Shown: positions 45,101 to 53,481, counted from the first letter of the stretch. The stretch: 64,000 nt of DNA from an uncultured Schlesneria sp. (GCA_903834925.1 CAILLA010000233.1:1-64000), one strand, 5' to 3'. Notes: a model not told the origin generated them from the sequence alone. Numbers and translations: made by a program.

Positions 45101-45606
45101 CACTGGATCACACGTTGTACGGACCAAGCATTCAACCCTTCCGCGATAAAGAATACGCCGATCGTCGTCTTTTTCCAGGTCCACTCGACGGCAACGGACG
45201 TCGGAGTATTTACATCAAAAACAACCTGATGGAAGGACCGAAGTTTCTCGGCACGTTCAATTTCCCCGGCGGAAAGGTCGCTCAAGGAAGACGCGATGTG
45301 ACGAACGTTCCGGCCCAGGCTCTGGCACTGCTGAACGATCCGTTCGTGCTGCAACAAGCAGGTGTCTGGTCGCAAAATGTCTTGAAGCAAACTGGGGATT
45401 CAATACCGACTCGCGTTGAGTCCATGTTCCGTTCATCACTTGGTCGGTCACCCGACGCTGAAGAGCTCACTCGCTTCGAACAAGCCGTCCGTCAACTGGC
45501 GGACCTTTATCAGGTTCCCGCCGACAACGTCATGTCGAACGCCGAGATCTGGAAAGATGTTGCTCACTCCATCTTCAATCTGAACGAAATGATCTATATT
45601 CCGTGA
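42118..45606 (+). CDS. PSD1 / DUF1549-DUF1553 protein with cytochrome c site (copy 2)
   Basis: A 1162-residue exported protein. ATG 42118 gives a clean signal peptide (LLTLITLSLFVFSTPAIA); an ATG at 42052 would add 22 residues, and the frame open from 41923 starts in a repeat. The PSC1 cytochrome domain has CYECH at 42-46 and the typical KMPPKGKLPD. DUF1549 (about 140-400) contains TTVACARCHNHKLDP. A beta-rich region at about 550-720 with FVTYADFRENDVPGW and FQVLGQRSSAVRL looks like a carbohydrate-binding-type insertion, then DUF1553 runs to the C-terminal NLNEMIYIP. The partner DUF1501 gene is just upstream. Biochemical role unproven. Confidence 0.9.
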   Translation: MRIPLLTLITLSLFVFSTPAIAEDADLEFFEKKIRPVLVTHCYECHSADAKKLSGELLLDSRDGVKKGGETGPALDGLNPDKSLLIKAVRYTDDALKMPPKGKLPDTVIADLETWVKNGAADPRDQPVARKVTASWKEFMKERSDWWSLRSVVRPDVPRTDVAALASAPVDKFIFAKMAESGLVPSGPTDPRTFIRRLSLVLTGLPPTIEQVDRFVAECRAGVSTNATNPLPGEAVERLVDSLLQSPQFGEQWARHWMDCVRFSETHGNEWNYEVHHAWRYRDYLIRAFNDDVPYDQFIREHLAGDLLPQPRWNEKEQFNESVIGTGFYRFGEVNHDDCISLRSLGYDLADNQIDTLTKAFQATTVACARCHNHKLDPISSEDYYGLLAVLRSSRNVSHCIDSPNVNADKKQRLRELKSLIRQELTVMWACESFRFSDYMRAASAIRAKHPDAEKLVKELELDPLRLEKWVATLAAEKQPFDEPFEIWRRLVAVDTPPPAEAPVDATKPRPTFGDVWKSLTEEFAKESQERADFNSKQFVTYADFRENDVPGWSVGGQAMTEPVSRNGDFIVQTEGDNVLQSILPAGRYTHSLSSKLNGTLRSPVLPVGKKYISFQVLGQRSSAVRLVSNNCQLNYANYRALTSPELTWVTFSPPEDRESLRTYAELMTMFDNPKFPDQLSALGGDGGNYKLPWDKAAENPRSYFGVTRVVLHDNPETPKPSVSHLQVLFERGLGEQIPQTKELSLKAILIRYEHRMSDAIYALSVDEATEDDVRWLDAMLRRELIGNKVNQIPACFNPKTRRCDSLIQEYRKIEAELSLPRVAVGFGDGGPGIAQPVFMRGDCTRPGEVVPRRYLEVLSKSVEPFTSTGSGRLELADRIASPNNPLTARVMINRIWHHLFGTGIVRTVDDFGHVGEAPSHPELLDYLASDFVEQGWSVKRLIRELVLTRTFQMSNHPSAQSRDIDPQNRLLEHYPARRMEAESVRDTILAASGALDHTLYGPSIQPFRDKEYADRRLFPGPLDGNGRRSIYIKNNLMEGPKFLGTFNFPGGKVAQGRRDVTNVPAQALALLNDPFVLQQAGVWSQNVLKQTGDSIPTRVESMFRSSLGRSPDAEELTRFEQAVRQLADLYQVPADNVMSNAEIWKDVAHSIFNLNEMIYIP

Positions 45607-45629
45607 TGCAGATGAAAACGATCATTCTT

Positions 45630-45793
45630 GTGCCACTGCTTGACCGTCCTCGGTCAAGCAGTGCTCTTCAAACAAATTGCAGCGAACCATCAGGGTGGCA
45701 CGGTTTTACCGTCTTCGGTTAAGCCGTGCTCTTCGGACACGTTATCGAATCAAGAAGAGCACTGCTTCACCGAAGACGGTGAAGCAGTGGCAC
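45630..45793. repeat. Composite palindromic element upstream of dnaB
   Basis: Outer arms GTGCCACTGCTTGACCG (45630-45646) and CGGTGAAGCAGTGGCAC (45777-45793) match at 16 of 17. Perfect 13-base hairpins lie at 45634-45663 (loop TCCT) and 45760-45789 (loop AAGA), with an imperfect third between them. The middle part 45694-45752 is repeated almost exactly at 47330-47388, on the other side of dnaB. Confidence 0.88.
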
Positions 45794-45835
45794 AAGAAGC
45801 ACACAAAACCGATTTATTCCAAGGACAAATCATTA

Positions 45836-47194
45836 ATGACCGAGCCCTCGTTTTCAGCACGACTTCCTCCACAGAACCTTCAGGCAGAGCGAAGTGTTCT
45901 CGGCTGCTTATTACTCGAGAACCCGGCGATGGACGAAGTTGCCGACGTGCTGAAGGCCGAACATTTTTATAGCGACATTCACCAGTTGATCTATTCCACG
46001 ATCGGCAAGATGCGAGAAGCCAGCAGGGCAATCGACATCGTTACGCTGGCTGATGAACTGAGCGACCGGAATCAACTGGCCGATATCGGCGGCGCGGCCT
46101 ATTTACTGGAAATTCTGGAAACGGTACCTCACGCCGCTCACATCAAATATTACGCCGAGATTGTTCGCGACAAATGGATTCAGCGAAGCTTGACCAACGT
46201 CTGTACGGAAGTTCTGCGCGAATGCTACGAGGGAAGCGATGAGACCGCCGACGTCCTGAAGCGGGCCGAGCAGGGGATTTTCGGTATCTTCGAACAACAA
46301 GAGACCTCCTCGAAGATCAGCATGGACGAAATCATGCATGATACGCTCGACCGGATTAATACCCGGCTCGGGAAAGAAGGGAATATCAGTGGTTTGTCGA
46401 CCGGCTTCGTCGATCTTGACCGGCAGACGAACGGCTTTCAGCCATCGGAACTGATCATCGTCGCAGCCCGTCCTTCGATGGGAAAGACGGCTCTGGTTTG
46501 TAATATCGCGGAGTGGGTGGCCGGTGCTGGCGAAACGGCAACGATCATTTTCAGTCTGGAACAATCGAAGCTCGAACTGGCCGAGCGTTTTTTGTGTATT
46601 CGTGCGAAGCTCGACGGACATCGTCTGCGTAAGGGGTTACTCGAACCGGCGGAACGACATGCGTTACTGGAAGCCTCGTCAGAATTGAGTCGTCTGCCAC
46701 TATTTATCGACGATGCGCCAGGCCGAACCGTCGCCCAGATCAGCGCCATCTGCCGACGCCTGAAACGCCGGAATAATCTGGGGCTGGTCATCATCGACTA
46801 TCTTCAATTGATCGAACCGGAAGACAAACGAATCAATCGCGAACAGCAGATTGCTTTGATCACCAGACGATTAAAAGGGATCGCTAAGGAAAACAGTTTA
46901 CCGCTGATCGCACTTTCACAGCTCAATCGTGGTGTTGAATTGCGAGACGACAAGCGTCCGCGACTGGCTGACCTTCGTGAAAGCGGTGCGATCGAGCAGG
47001 ACGCTGACATCGTCATGTTTTTGCATCGTCCCGACGCTTACAATCCTGAGGACCGACCCGGACTGGCCGAAATCATCGTGGCCAAGCATCGATCGGGGCC
47101 GACAGGTATCGTCAGTCTGCAATGGCGTCGCGAGTCGATGCGGTTTGATAATTACGAAGGTGGAATTGATCACTCCGTCGCCGATGCCTTTTAA
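45836..47194 (+). CDS. dnaB: Replicative DNA helicase DnaB
   Basis: A 452-residue DnaB-type hexameric helicase that unwinds DNA at the replication fork and interacts with primase. The N-terminal domain (PPQNLQAERSVLGCLL, about 11-26; IDIVTLADEL) is followed by the RecA-like core: Walker A ARPSMGKTAL (about 205-214), Walker B LVIIDYLQLI (about 313-322), SQLNRGVE and LRESGAIEQDADIVMFLHR, all standard. The start is ATG 45836 with AAGGA upstream; the frame is open further left only through the repeat element. It stands alone, not with rplI/rpsR as in many bacteria, and is bracketed by two copies of a palindromic repeat. No intein is present. Confidence 0.96.
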   Translation: MTEPSFSARLPPQNLQAERSVLGCLLLENPAMDEVADVLKAEHFYSDIHQLIYSTIGKMREASRAIDIVTLADELSDRNQLADIGGAAYLLEILETVPHAAHIKYYAEIVRDKWIQRSLTNVCTEVLRECYEGSDETADVLKRAEQGIFGIFEQQETSSKISMDEIMHDTLDRINTRLGKEGNISGLSTGFVDLDRQTNGFQPSELIIVAARPSMGKTALVCNIAEWVAGAGETATIIFSLEQSKLELAERFLCIRAKLDGHRLRKGLLEPAERHALLEASSELSRLPLFIDDAPGRTVAQISAICRRLKRRNNLGLVIIDYLQLIEPEDKRINREQQIALITRRLKGIAKENSLPLIALSQLNRGVELRDDKRPRLADLRESGAIEQDADIVMFLHRPDAYNPEDRPGLAEIIVAKHRSGPTGIVSLQWRRESMRFDNYEGGIDHSVADAF

Positions 47195-47505
47195 TTGGTG
47201 CTAAACCCGTTGTGAGCCTAGTCGGCAAACCAATCAAAGGGATGAGGCTCGCCTGATGAAACGTCCTGAAAATGCAACTTTAGCGTTGCTGATGACGATG
47301 TGTTTTTAGAACAGAACGCTACGATGATGGGTGGCACGGCTTTACCGTCTTCGGTTAAGCCGTGCTCTTCGGACATGTTATCGATTCACAAAACCACGGC
47401 TTAACCGACGACAGTGGTGCCGTGCCACCCCGTGTTTCGACCGGCATTCCGCTTGCAACATGCAACAGAATTACCCTATGCCGGTATGGCTATTTTGGAA
47501 TTTTA
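47195..47505. other. Intergenic region with a palindromic element
   Basis: 311 bases between dnaB and the CPBP protease gene. About a third is the palindromic element at 47329-47430; the rest shows no gene. Confidence 0.6.
47329..47430. repeat. Palindromic element downstream of dnaB
   Basis: Terminal arms GGGTGGCACGG and CCGTGCCACCC are perfect. Inner arms CGGTTAAGCCGTG and CACGGCTTAACCG are also perfect (13 bases). The first 59 bases match 45694-45752 with three differences and in the same orientation. Confidence 0.88.
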
Positions 47506-48975
47506 ATGGACTCACCGTCACTTGAATCCCCGCCAGGATCAGAGCCGATATTTGACGCGATCGATCCCAATGGCTCACGCGCGCCGCGCGGCTTTTCCTG
47601 GCTGGCGTGGCTGGTGGTGATCCTCGTGATCGGGTTCATGCTGTTTACTCATTTATGGCACGAGACCGATTCCGACAGCGACCCATCAGCGATCCTCTTC
47701 GAGATTCAGGCCAGGTATCTCGTTGGCGCGTCGAGCGTCGCTCCTCAAGGGAAAGACCAGATTCAAACAGAAATTGAATTGATGTTTGGCAAAGGCTCAG
47801 CGCGGCAGCGGATGATCGGCGCCGTGTTGATGGGCGAACTGGTCAGCCCCGAACAGGCATCAAAATCTCTCAACGATCTCGAGACGAAATTCACCGATAA
47901 ATCTTTGGATGCCAATGAACAAGATCGAGAGGTGAATAAATTTCTCCAGCGAATTCAATCCGCATTAATCGAGAAGCAAGTCATCACGGACACAATGACC
48001 GACGACGAATGGCGAACGGGGAGCGGACTACTGATTAAACGATTGGGCTGGGTTGGCCGACTGGCTCTTGTCCCACTCGGAACGCCTGACGGCGAGGGGC
48101 GAGGCCGCTTGCTGGAACATGCACGTCGAACAATGTTTGTCATGCTCGGAATTTCCGGATTGGCCCTCTTGGCGATGGCCTGCGGTGCCGTCTTACAACT
48201 TATTTTCTGGATCTTCGCTGCAACCGGACGGTTGAGCAGTGGGATCGAGCCAATTCGAGGAAACGGAGCGATCTACGCCGAGACTTTCGCTGTCTGGATG
48301 GTCCTGTTCTTGGCTCTCAATTATGCCGTGGTCCTGTTGCCGTTGCCAAAATGGGGACTCGTCTGGATTCTAATCCCGCAGATCGGTGGTCTAGGGGCAC
48401 TCGCCTGGCCCGTGTTTCGGGGCATCCGTTGGTCGGACGTGCGCAAGGATGTTGGGTTATCATTCGGTCGCGACGCCTGGTCCATTCCTTTCGTCGGGAT
48501 CGGGGGCTATCTCAGTGCGCTACCACTAATCGGAGTGGCCATGCTGATCACGCTGCTCATGATGGCAGTTGCAAATCAGCTTTCAGGTGACGGCGATGGA
48601 ACATCGTCGCCAATTCATCCTATTGTTGAGCCGATCTTGCGAGGTAACTGGACTGTTCGCCTGCAATTGCTGTTGGTGGCTGTCTTTGCCAGCGTACCTG
48701 AAGAGATCATGTTTCGCGGAGTTCTTTACCGTCATCTCCGTGATGCGGGTTCGAAATTCGGCTACGTAGGCAGTGTCATTTTTGCCGTGTTGATCAACAG
48801 TTTTGTGTTTGCCGTGATTCATCCTCAGGGACTTTTCGGTATTCCGATCCTGATGAGTCTGGCGATGGTCTTCACTCTAATGCGAGAATGGCGCGGCTCG
48901 ATCGTACCATCGATCATCGCTCACGCCATGGTCAATGCCGGGACCAGTACCATCTTGCTGCTGATCGCGGATTGA
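47506..48975 (+). CDS. CPBP family intramembrane glutamic endopeptidase
   Basis: A 489-residue polytopic membrane protein with a C-terminal CPBP (CAAX protease and bacteriocin-processing, Rce1-like) domain. The catalytic motifs are visible: EEIMFRGVLYRHL (EExxxR, about 401-413), FAVIHPQG (FxxxH, about 435-442) and a final SIIAHAMVNAG (HxxxN, about 471-481). The N-terminal half contains one membrane helix (about 30-48), a soluble segment of about 150 residues and further helices. The soluble N-terminal segment is not part of standard CPBP proteins. Substrates are unknown. ATG 47506 is chosen; the frame is open through the repeat upstream. Confidence 0.88.
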   Translation: MDSPSLESPPGSEPIFDAIDPNGSRAPRGFSWLAWLVVILVIGFMLFTHLWHETDSDSDPSAILFEIQARYLVGASSVAPQGKDQIQTEIELMFGKGSARQRMIGAVLMGELVSPEQASKSLNDLETKFTDKSLDANEQDREVNKFLQRIQSALIEKQVITDTMTDDEWRTGSGLLIKRLGWVGRLALVPLGTPDGEGRGRLLEHARRTMFVMLGISGLALLAMACGAVLQLIFWIFAATGRLSSGIEPIRGNGAIYAETFAVWMVLFLALNYAVVLLPLPKWGLVWILIPQIGGLGALAWPVFRGIRWSDVRKDVGLSFGRDAWSIPFVGIGGYLSALPLIGVAMLITLLMMAVANQLSGDGDGTSSPIHPIVEPILRGNWTVRLQLLLVAVFASVPEEIMFRGVLYRHLRDAGSKFGYVGSVIFAVLINSFVFAVIHPQGLFGIPILMSLAMVFTLMREWRGSIVPSIIAHAMVNAGTSTILLLIAD

Positions 48976-48989
48976 AAAACACACAACGA

Positions 48990-49112
48990 AACCCCACCCC
49001 CTCTACGGGGGTGGTTAAAGGGCTTTTGCACCAGCATCATTGGAAGTTAAGAAGTCTATTTCGGCCACTAGGGCAGAGGCCCGTTAACCACCCCCGTAGA
49101 GGGGGTGGGGTT
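48990..49112. repeat. 123-bp long inverted repeat
   Basis: Two 34-base arms (48990-49023 and 49079-49112) match at 33 positions; the first 29 bases of each end are perfect. The arm begins AACCCCACCCCCTCTACGGG. The 55-base centre is not palindromic. It starts 14 bases after the CPBP protease stop, so the transcript would form a very stable stem and may terminate there. Confidence 0.93.
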
Positions 49113-49184
49113 GCGTAAGGAAATGAACGTTTTCATGACTGTCATCAATTTCTTTATCCCTCACTCAAGCAACGAGACCTGACG

Positions 49185-50021
49185 ATGCGTAAACGAAATT
49201 CTCTTTTCCTGACGATCGCATTCCTATCAATTATGGGCTTGTTTGGCGGACGAGCCCATGCCGAGCACGATGGCAAAGTTCAGATCCTGCTGCTTGGTGA
49301 CAGCACAACTGAGGGAAGCGTGCCCCGGCGGCATGTTCCCAAGGGGCCGCACTTGGAAGATGTCATTCGCGAATTGCTGGCAGCCGAAAAGGATTTACCG
49401 CCGACCAACGTGATCAACCTGGGGCTAAGCGGGGAATACATTCGCCGGCTGTTGGATTCAGGCCGGTACGAGAAAGAGGCGTCAAAGCTGCCGGGGATCG
49501 ATTATGTCTTGATTCGCTATGGGCTGAACGACAACGCCTACCGGGAAAATCTCGCCGAAAACTTTCCGAAGGATTATCACGAACTGATTGGCCGACTGAA
49601 GACCGATCACCCGAAGGCAACCATCATCGTGACGACGGTTATTCCGTATGGCGATGAAGCGACGTCATCTCGACTCAACCAGCTAAACGAACAGGTTGCC
49701 AAAGCGGAAGGGGTCTTGTTATTTGACCTCTATCCTCGTTACGCCGCTGAACTCAAACGCGGCCCGGATATGCTCAATTATCGCCGTTTTCCGCTGGATA
49801 AGATTCCCGAAAATCGGCGTGAGTTCGTAAAGCCATTTGTCGTCCCCGGCAATCCGGGAACCGTTGAAGTGCTCGACAATCGACTCGATGCTCACTTCGG
49901 CAACCTGCCCGGCTGGTTCGGTGACCGGCACCCAAACCTGGCCGGCTATCATGTGATCGGTGACGAGACGGCGAAATTCCTGACACCACTCATTCGTAAA
50001 CAGTTTGCAAAACCTCAGTGA
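49185..50021 (+). CDS. Exported SGNH/GDSL-family hydrolase
   Basis: A 278-residue exported SGNH hydrolase. A signal peptide at 1-26 (LFLTIAFLSIMGLFGGRAHA) precedes the four family blocks: LLLGDSTTEGS (Ser nucleophile, about 35-45), NLGLSGEYIRRL (Gly block, about 77-88), IRYGLNDN (Asn block, about 110-117) and DRHPNLAGYHVIGDE (Asp-x-x-His, about 250-264; here DRHPN). Such enzymes cleave esters, often acetyl groups of polysaccharides or lipids. It is not near any sulfatase or glycosidase gene. The start ATG 49185 is preceded by a GAGACC sequence. Confidence 0.88.
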   Translation: MRKRNSLFLTIAFLSIMGLFGGRAHAEHDGKVQILLLGDSTTEGSVPRRHVPKGPHLEDVIRELLAAEKDLPPTNVINLGLSGEYIRRLLDSGRYEKEASKLPGIDYVLIRYGLNDNAYRENLAENFPKDYHELIGRLKTDHPKATIIVTTVIPYGDEATSSRLNQLNEQVAKAEGVLLFDLYPRYAAELKRGPDMLNYRRFPLDKIPENRREFVKPFVVPGNPGTVEVLDNRLDAHFGNLPGWFGDRHPNLAGYHVIGDETAKFLTPLIRKQFAKPQ

Positions 50022-50083
50022 CATTAGCAATCAGAAACGATTCGGCCATCGTCAATCGTGGATAAATCGCGATAAAGTCCGAT

Positions 50084-51061
50084 TCAAATCTTATCGGAGA
50101 AGAAACGAACAGATCCATCGCACCTTAAAAAATTGGCACCACCAGTGTGCTGGCTTCCGAAACCGGTGGTTTGTGCATTCAACCGCTTTCCGGAATTTAA
50201 TCGAATACTCGTATCACCAAGCACCATCGCCATACCGGCGGCAGTCGTACAATCAGGAACCCCGATCCAGGTTCCATGACCAATTGACTTGGCCGACTCG
50301 CTCAATGGATTAACTCTTTCGCCAACCAGGATGACATTGGATATTCCATCTTTGATATCGTCGATTTTCACATGACTGTTCTGGCCGAAGATCCCATGAA
50401 AACTTTTCTGATCGCAGTAGCGATGCTCCATTGAGGTAGCCGCGCCGATGTTGCCTAGACTTGCTCGATTGACATGTGGCTCGGTTGAAGGAGGCTCACC
50501 AATGGCGTCGTGCTGAATTCCTCCTGCCTCGTCGCTCATATACCCGGCATTTCCAAAATACATTGAGCGACCGAGATGATTGCTCCAGTCAACCGTCCCT
50601 GGCATCACGATCCCATCTACGACAGAACTCGTCGAGACCAATGCATGGGGAAGTACGGATGAACTGAGATTCGACGGACAGAAATAAATGCGATTATGCG
50701 CTCGGAGATCTTGGAGTTCAGGTAACGATTGCAGCCCGTCGTTAAATATCCCGGAAATATTGTTATAGAGAGGCAAACAATCGACATAAGGAAGGATCTG
50801 CACACCCCATCCCCACCCCAGATAGATTCCATCAGTATTCATGACGAATCCAGGAGGAAATGTCTTATGCGTATCATGGTAATTGTGAAGCGCCAGTCCA
50901 AGTTGCTTGAGGTTGCTGTTACACTGGGTCCGACGAGCCGCCTCGCGGGCCTGCTCCGAAGCCGGAAGAATTAAGGCGACCAGCACCGCGATGACGGCAA
51001 TCACAACAATCACTTCAACCCACGTGATTCCACGCCGTGTCGAGCCATTAGATGTCTTCAT
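50084..51061 (-). CDS. DUF1559 prepilin-type N-terminal domain protein (copy 2)
   Basis: A 325-residue DUF1559 protein. The leader is short; the pilin-like motif is degenerate: [19 protein letters not shown] instead of [14 protein letters not shown], but the Glu and hydrophobic helix remain. The linker [32 protein letters not shown] (in two pieces) and the C-terminal [19 protein letters not shown] are standard. ATG 51061 has GAGGAG seven bases upstream, so it is preferred over ATG 51136. It is transcribed towards the GDSL gene and divergent from the PQQ gene. Confidence 0.9.
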   Translation of the reverse strand: MKTSNGSTRRGITWVEVIVVIAVIAVLVALILPASEQAREAARRTQCNSNLKQLGLALHNYHDTHKTFPPGFVMNTDGIYLGWGWGVQILPYVDCLPLYNNISGIFNDGLQSLPELQDLRAHNRIYFCPSNLSSSVLPHALVSTSSVVDGIVMPGTVDWSNHLGRSMYFGNAGYMSDEAGGIQHDAIGEPPSTEPHVNRASLGNIGAATSMEHRYCDQKSFHGIFGQNSHVKIDDIKDGISNVILVGERVNPLSESAKSIGHGTWIGVPDCTTAAGMAMVLGDTSIRLNSGKRLNAQTTGFGSQHTGGANFLRCDGSVRFFSDKI

Positions 51062-51272
51062 GTAAAACTCCTCATCCGGCAACAATTGTTTTGAGACCAC
51101 CGATCGATGCGATCGTTTTACCGGGTATGTTTTCACTGACTAATCGAGACGAGGTCAGTTCCCGGCAGACGAACTGCGGTTCATGAAGTAAGCGTGTTTG
51201 AAATGAGAAAGCTGAGACCGGCTAACCTCAATCATTTTGTCTACAAAAGACACTGAAGTCAAGACGCCATGT

Positions 51273-51302
51273 CTGACACTTTATTTACCACGATGGTATG
51301 AT
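51273..51302 (+). promoter_or_regulatory. Candidate sigma-70 promoter for the PQQ-propeller gene
   Basis: CTGACA (five of six to the -35 consensus) and TATGAT (five of six to the -10 consensus) are separated by 18 bases. They lie about 90 bases upstream of the TTG start at 51394, in the 332-base region between divergent genes (51062-51393), which holds no gene. Confidence 0.4.
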
Positions 51303-51393
51303 GGCGAGCAATTCAAGATTGCGAAAAGCGACTGGACTTGTCGCTGATGGCGATTTGGTCTGACCGAAACATTCTATTCGTAAGTTCATTCAA

Positions 51394-53481
51394 TTGATTC
51401 CAATCGTTCCGGAACATCGCCGAAAATGGACTTGGGCAATCGCTCTCGTCGCGTTGCTTTCGTTCATGTGTTGGAAGTACGTCACTCCCTCATCCACCAA
51501 CTCTGGACAAAGTTCATCGTCCTCGTTGGACGGTAATTTGGAAACGTCTCAGCTCAATCAGACATCCTGGCCACAGCTGCGAGGTCCGACATTTGATTCG
51601 ATTTCCGCAGAAACGGGATTGGCGGATTCATGGTCCGAAGAAGGCCCACCACTTGTCTGGACTTGTGAACTAGGCCAAGGTTATTCGAGCTTTGCCGCCG
51701 TCGGAAATCGAGTCTTCACTCAAACACAGAACCTCTATCAACAATCCGTCGTATGCCTTGATGCCGAGACCGGCAATACCGTTTGGACTCATCATTACGG
51801 CTGGCCTTATGACGGAGGTGGCCTCTATCCTGGTCCACGCAGTACTCCCACATGGCATAACGGTCGCCTGTATTTTGCCGCCCCTGATGGAACAATTTCG
51901 TGCCTGATTGCAGACAGTGGTAAGCAAGTATGGTCTTGTAATCCGAAGAAGAAATACCGAGGACTTGGAACCGATTTCGGTTATGCCGCATCACCAGTAA
52001 TTGTGGATGATCGGATCATCGTCCCGGTTGGCGGACAGGATGCCAGTGTCGTTGCCCTCGATCCCCGCGATGGTTCCGTTATCTGGGCCTCAGGCGAATC
52101 GTCCGCGAGCTACGCAACGCCGTTACCAATTCGTTGCCAAGGGCGATCACTCGTCGTGACATCACTTGAGAACTCGATTGCACTGTTCGATGTGGCCAGC
52201 GGAAAACAAATATGGGAAATTGAATTCTCACAGGGATACGATGAACACTCCGCCGCACCAATCTACCGGGAACCGTTCCTAGTCGTCGCATCACCATTCA
52301 AAGCTGGTGCTAAATGCTATCTGTTGGTATCTGAGGAACGGGCTGATGTCGGTCACAGAATTCCCGAAACACAGGGCCATGACAAAGGAGCAGATCCCGA
52401 TAATGAACAGCTCGACGTCCCCGTCGTCGCTTGGGAAACACCGAACTTTTCGAACGATGTGGCGTCAAGTGTCCTCGTCGACGGTCGCGTGTATGGGTTC
52501 GACCTGAAGGATCCACAGTCTCGACTGAATCGTCCGTCCCGAGGGGAATTCCGCTGCCTCGACTTCGAAACTGGTCGTATCATCTGGTCAACGAACAAAG
52601 TTGGCCAGGCCAATGTGATCGCTGCTGATCAAAAACTGATTCTGTTTACAGACAGCGGTGAATTGATATTGGCGCGATCGGGAACTGACGAGTACACCGA
52701 ACTGGCTCGAACACAGGTCTTCCACGACGAGATTTGCTGGACCTATCCGACATTACATCGCGGATGCATCTATTTACGAACCCAAACTCGAGCGGCATGT
52801 TTTTATCTCGGTCAAACGCCCTACAACACAAAACGCCCCACCCTTTCCGTTCAATCCATTCCTCGCGTTTATGCTCTTGATGCAAAGTGGTTGATCGGCG
52901 GCGAAAGAGAATACCCTGCAACCGTTCCCGACTGGATCGAATTCCTTGCCTGGTACAAATGGAGCCTGGCGGGGATTGTTCTCGCCAGTTTCGCTGCGGG
53001 AATTTCGTTTCTATCGACTCGTGGTTCGGTCGTTGTCAGTCGAGTCATCTACTGGCTGACCACAATCGCGATCGGAGTCCTGGGCAGTCCATTCATTAAT
53101 ACCCGTCAAGCCGAATATGTTTTGCTCTGGCCGCTTGTGCTTTGGACCACTTTCCAGCTGACGATCAATACCATCACGTGGACGGAACGACTCGCGGATC
53201 GGAAATTCTACCGATGGCACTCGCGCGCATCAGGACTGTTTTTCATTGCCACTTGCGCGGTGTATTTCCATCTTTGCCGAAGCCTGGGCTACGCCATTGA
53301 GTGGTCGTTTCTCACCGGATTCCTTCCCGCATTTCCCGTTGCAGCGATTGCGGCTCGGTTCTTGACGAAACGACATCGATTTTGGCCCGCCTTTGACCTG
53401 GTCGCCTCGGCACTATCGTTTTCAACTTACTTCTGGTTCAGTGTGATTTTCATTAAGTGGAAACTGACCGTCGGAAGCTAG
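51394..53481 (+). CDS. PQQ-like beta-propeller protein with C-terminal membrane helices
   Basis: A 695-residue protein. One N-terminal membrane anchor (about 12-28), then a periplasmic eight-bladed PQQ/quinoprotein-like propeller (about 55-480) with repeated tryptophan-docking motifs (LDAETGNTVW, IADSGKQVW, LDPRDGSVIW, FDVASGKQIW, DFETGRIIW). Five to six hydrophobic segments follow at about 525-695, a layout I do not know from a named family. PQQ ligands for dehydrogenases are not evident, so a structural or assembly role is as likely as an enzyme. The start is TTG 51394 with no strong ribosome-binding site. The stop codon shares CTAG with the stop of the convergent acyltransferase gene. Confidence 0.75.
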   Translation: MIPIVPEHRRKWTWAIALVALLSFMCWKYVTPSSTNSGQSSSSSLDGNLETSQLNQTSWPQLRGPTFDSISAETGLADSWSEEGPPLVWTCELGQGYSSFAAVGNRVFTQTQNLYQQSVVCLDAETGNTVWTHHYGWPYDGGGLYPGPRSTPTWHNGRLYFAAPDGTISCLIADSGKQVWSCNPKKKYRGLGTDFGYAASPVIVDDRIIVPVGGQDASVVALDPRDGSVIWASGESSASYATPLPIRCQGRSLVVTSLENSIALFDVASGKQIWEIEFSQGYDEHSAAPIYREPFLVVASPFKAGAKCYLLVSEERADVGHRIPETQGHDKGADPDNEQLDVPVVAWETPNFSNDVASSVLVDGRVYGFDLKDPQSRLNRPSRGEFRCLDFETGRIIWSTNKVGQANVIAADQKLILFTDSGELILARSGTDEYTELARTQVFHDEICWTYPTLHRGCIYLRTQTRAACFYLGQTPYNTKRPTLSVQSIPRVYALDAKWLIGGEREYPATVPDWIEFLAWYKWSLAGIVLASFAAGISFLSTRGSVVVSRVIYWLTTIAIGVLGSPFINTRQAEYVLLWPLVLWTTFQLTINTITWTERLADRKFYRWHSRASGLFFIATCAVYFHLCRSLGYAIEWSFLTGFLPAFPVAAIAARFLTKRHRFWPAFDLVASALSFSTYFWFSVIFIKWKLTVGS

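Noticed and set aside
45630-45793. Possible CRISPR or riboswitch
   Set aside because: Hairpins are palindromic copies without regular spacers, and a matching copy lies beyond dnaB; this fits a repeat element.
45677-45835. Upstream extension of dnaB
   Set aside because: Encoded by the repeat element; the family N-terminus begins just after ATG 45836.
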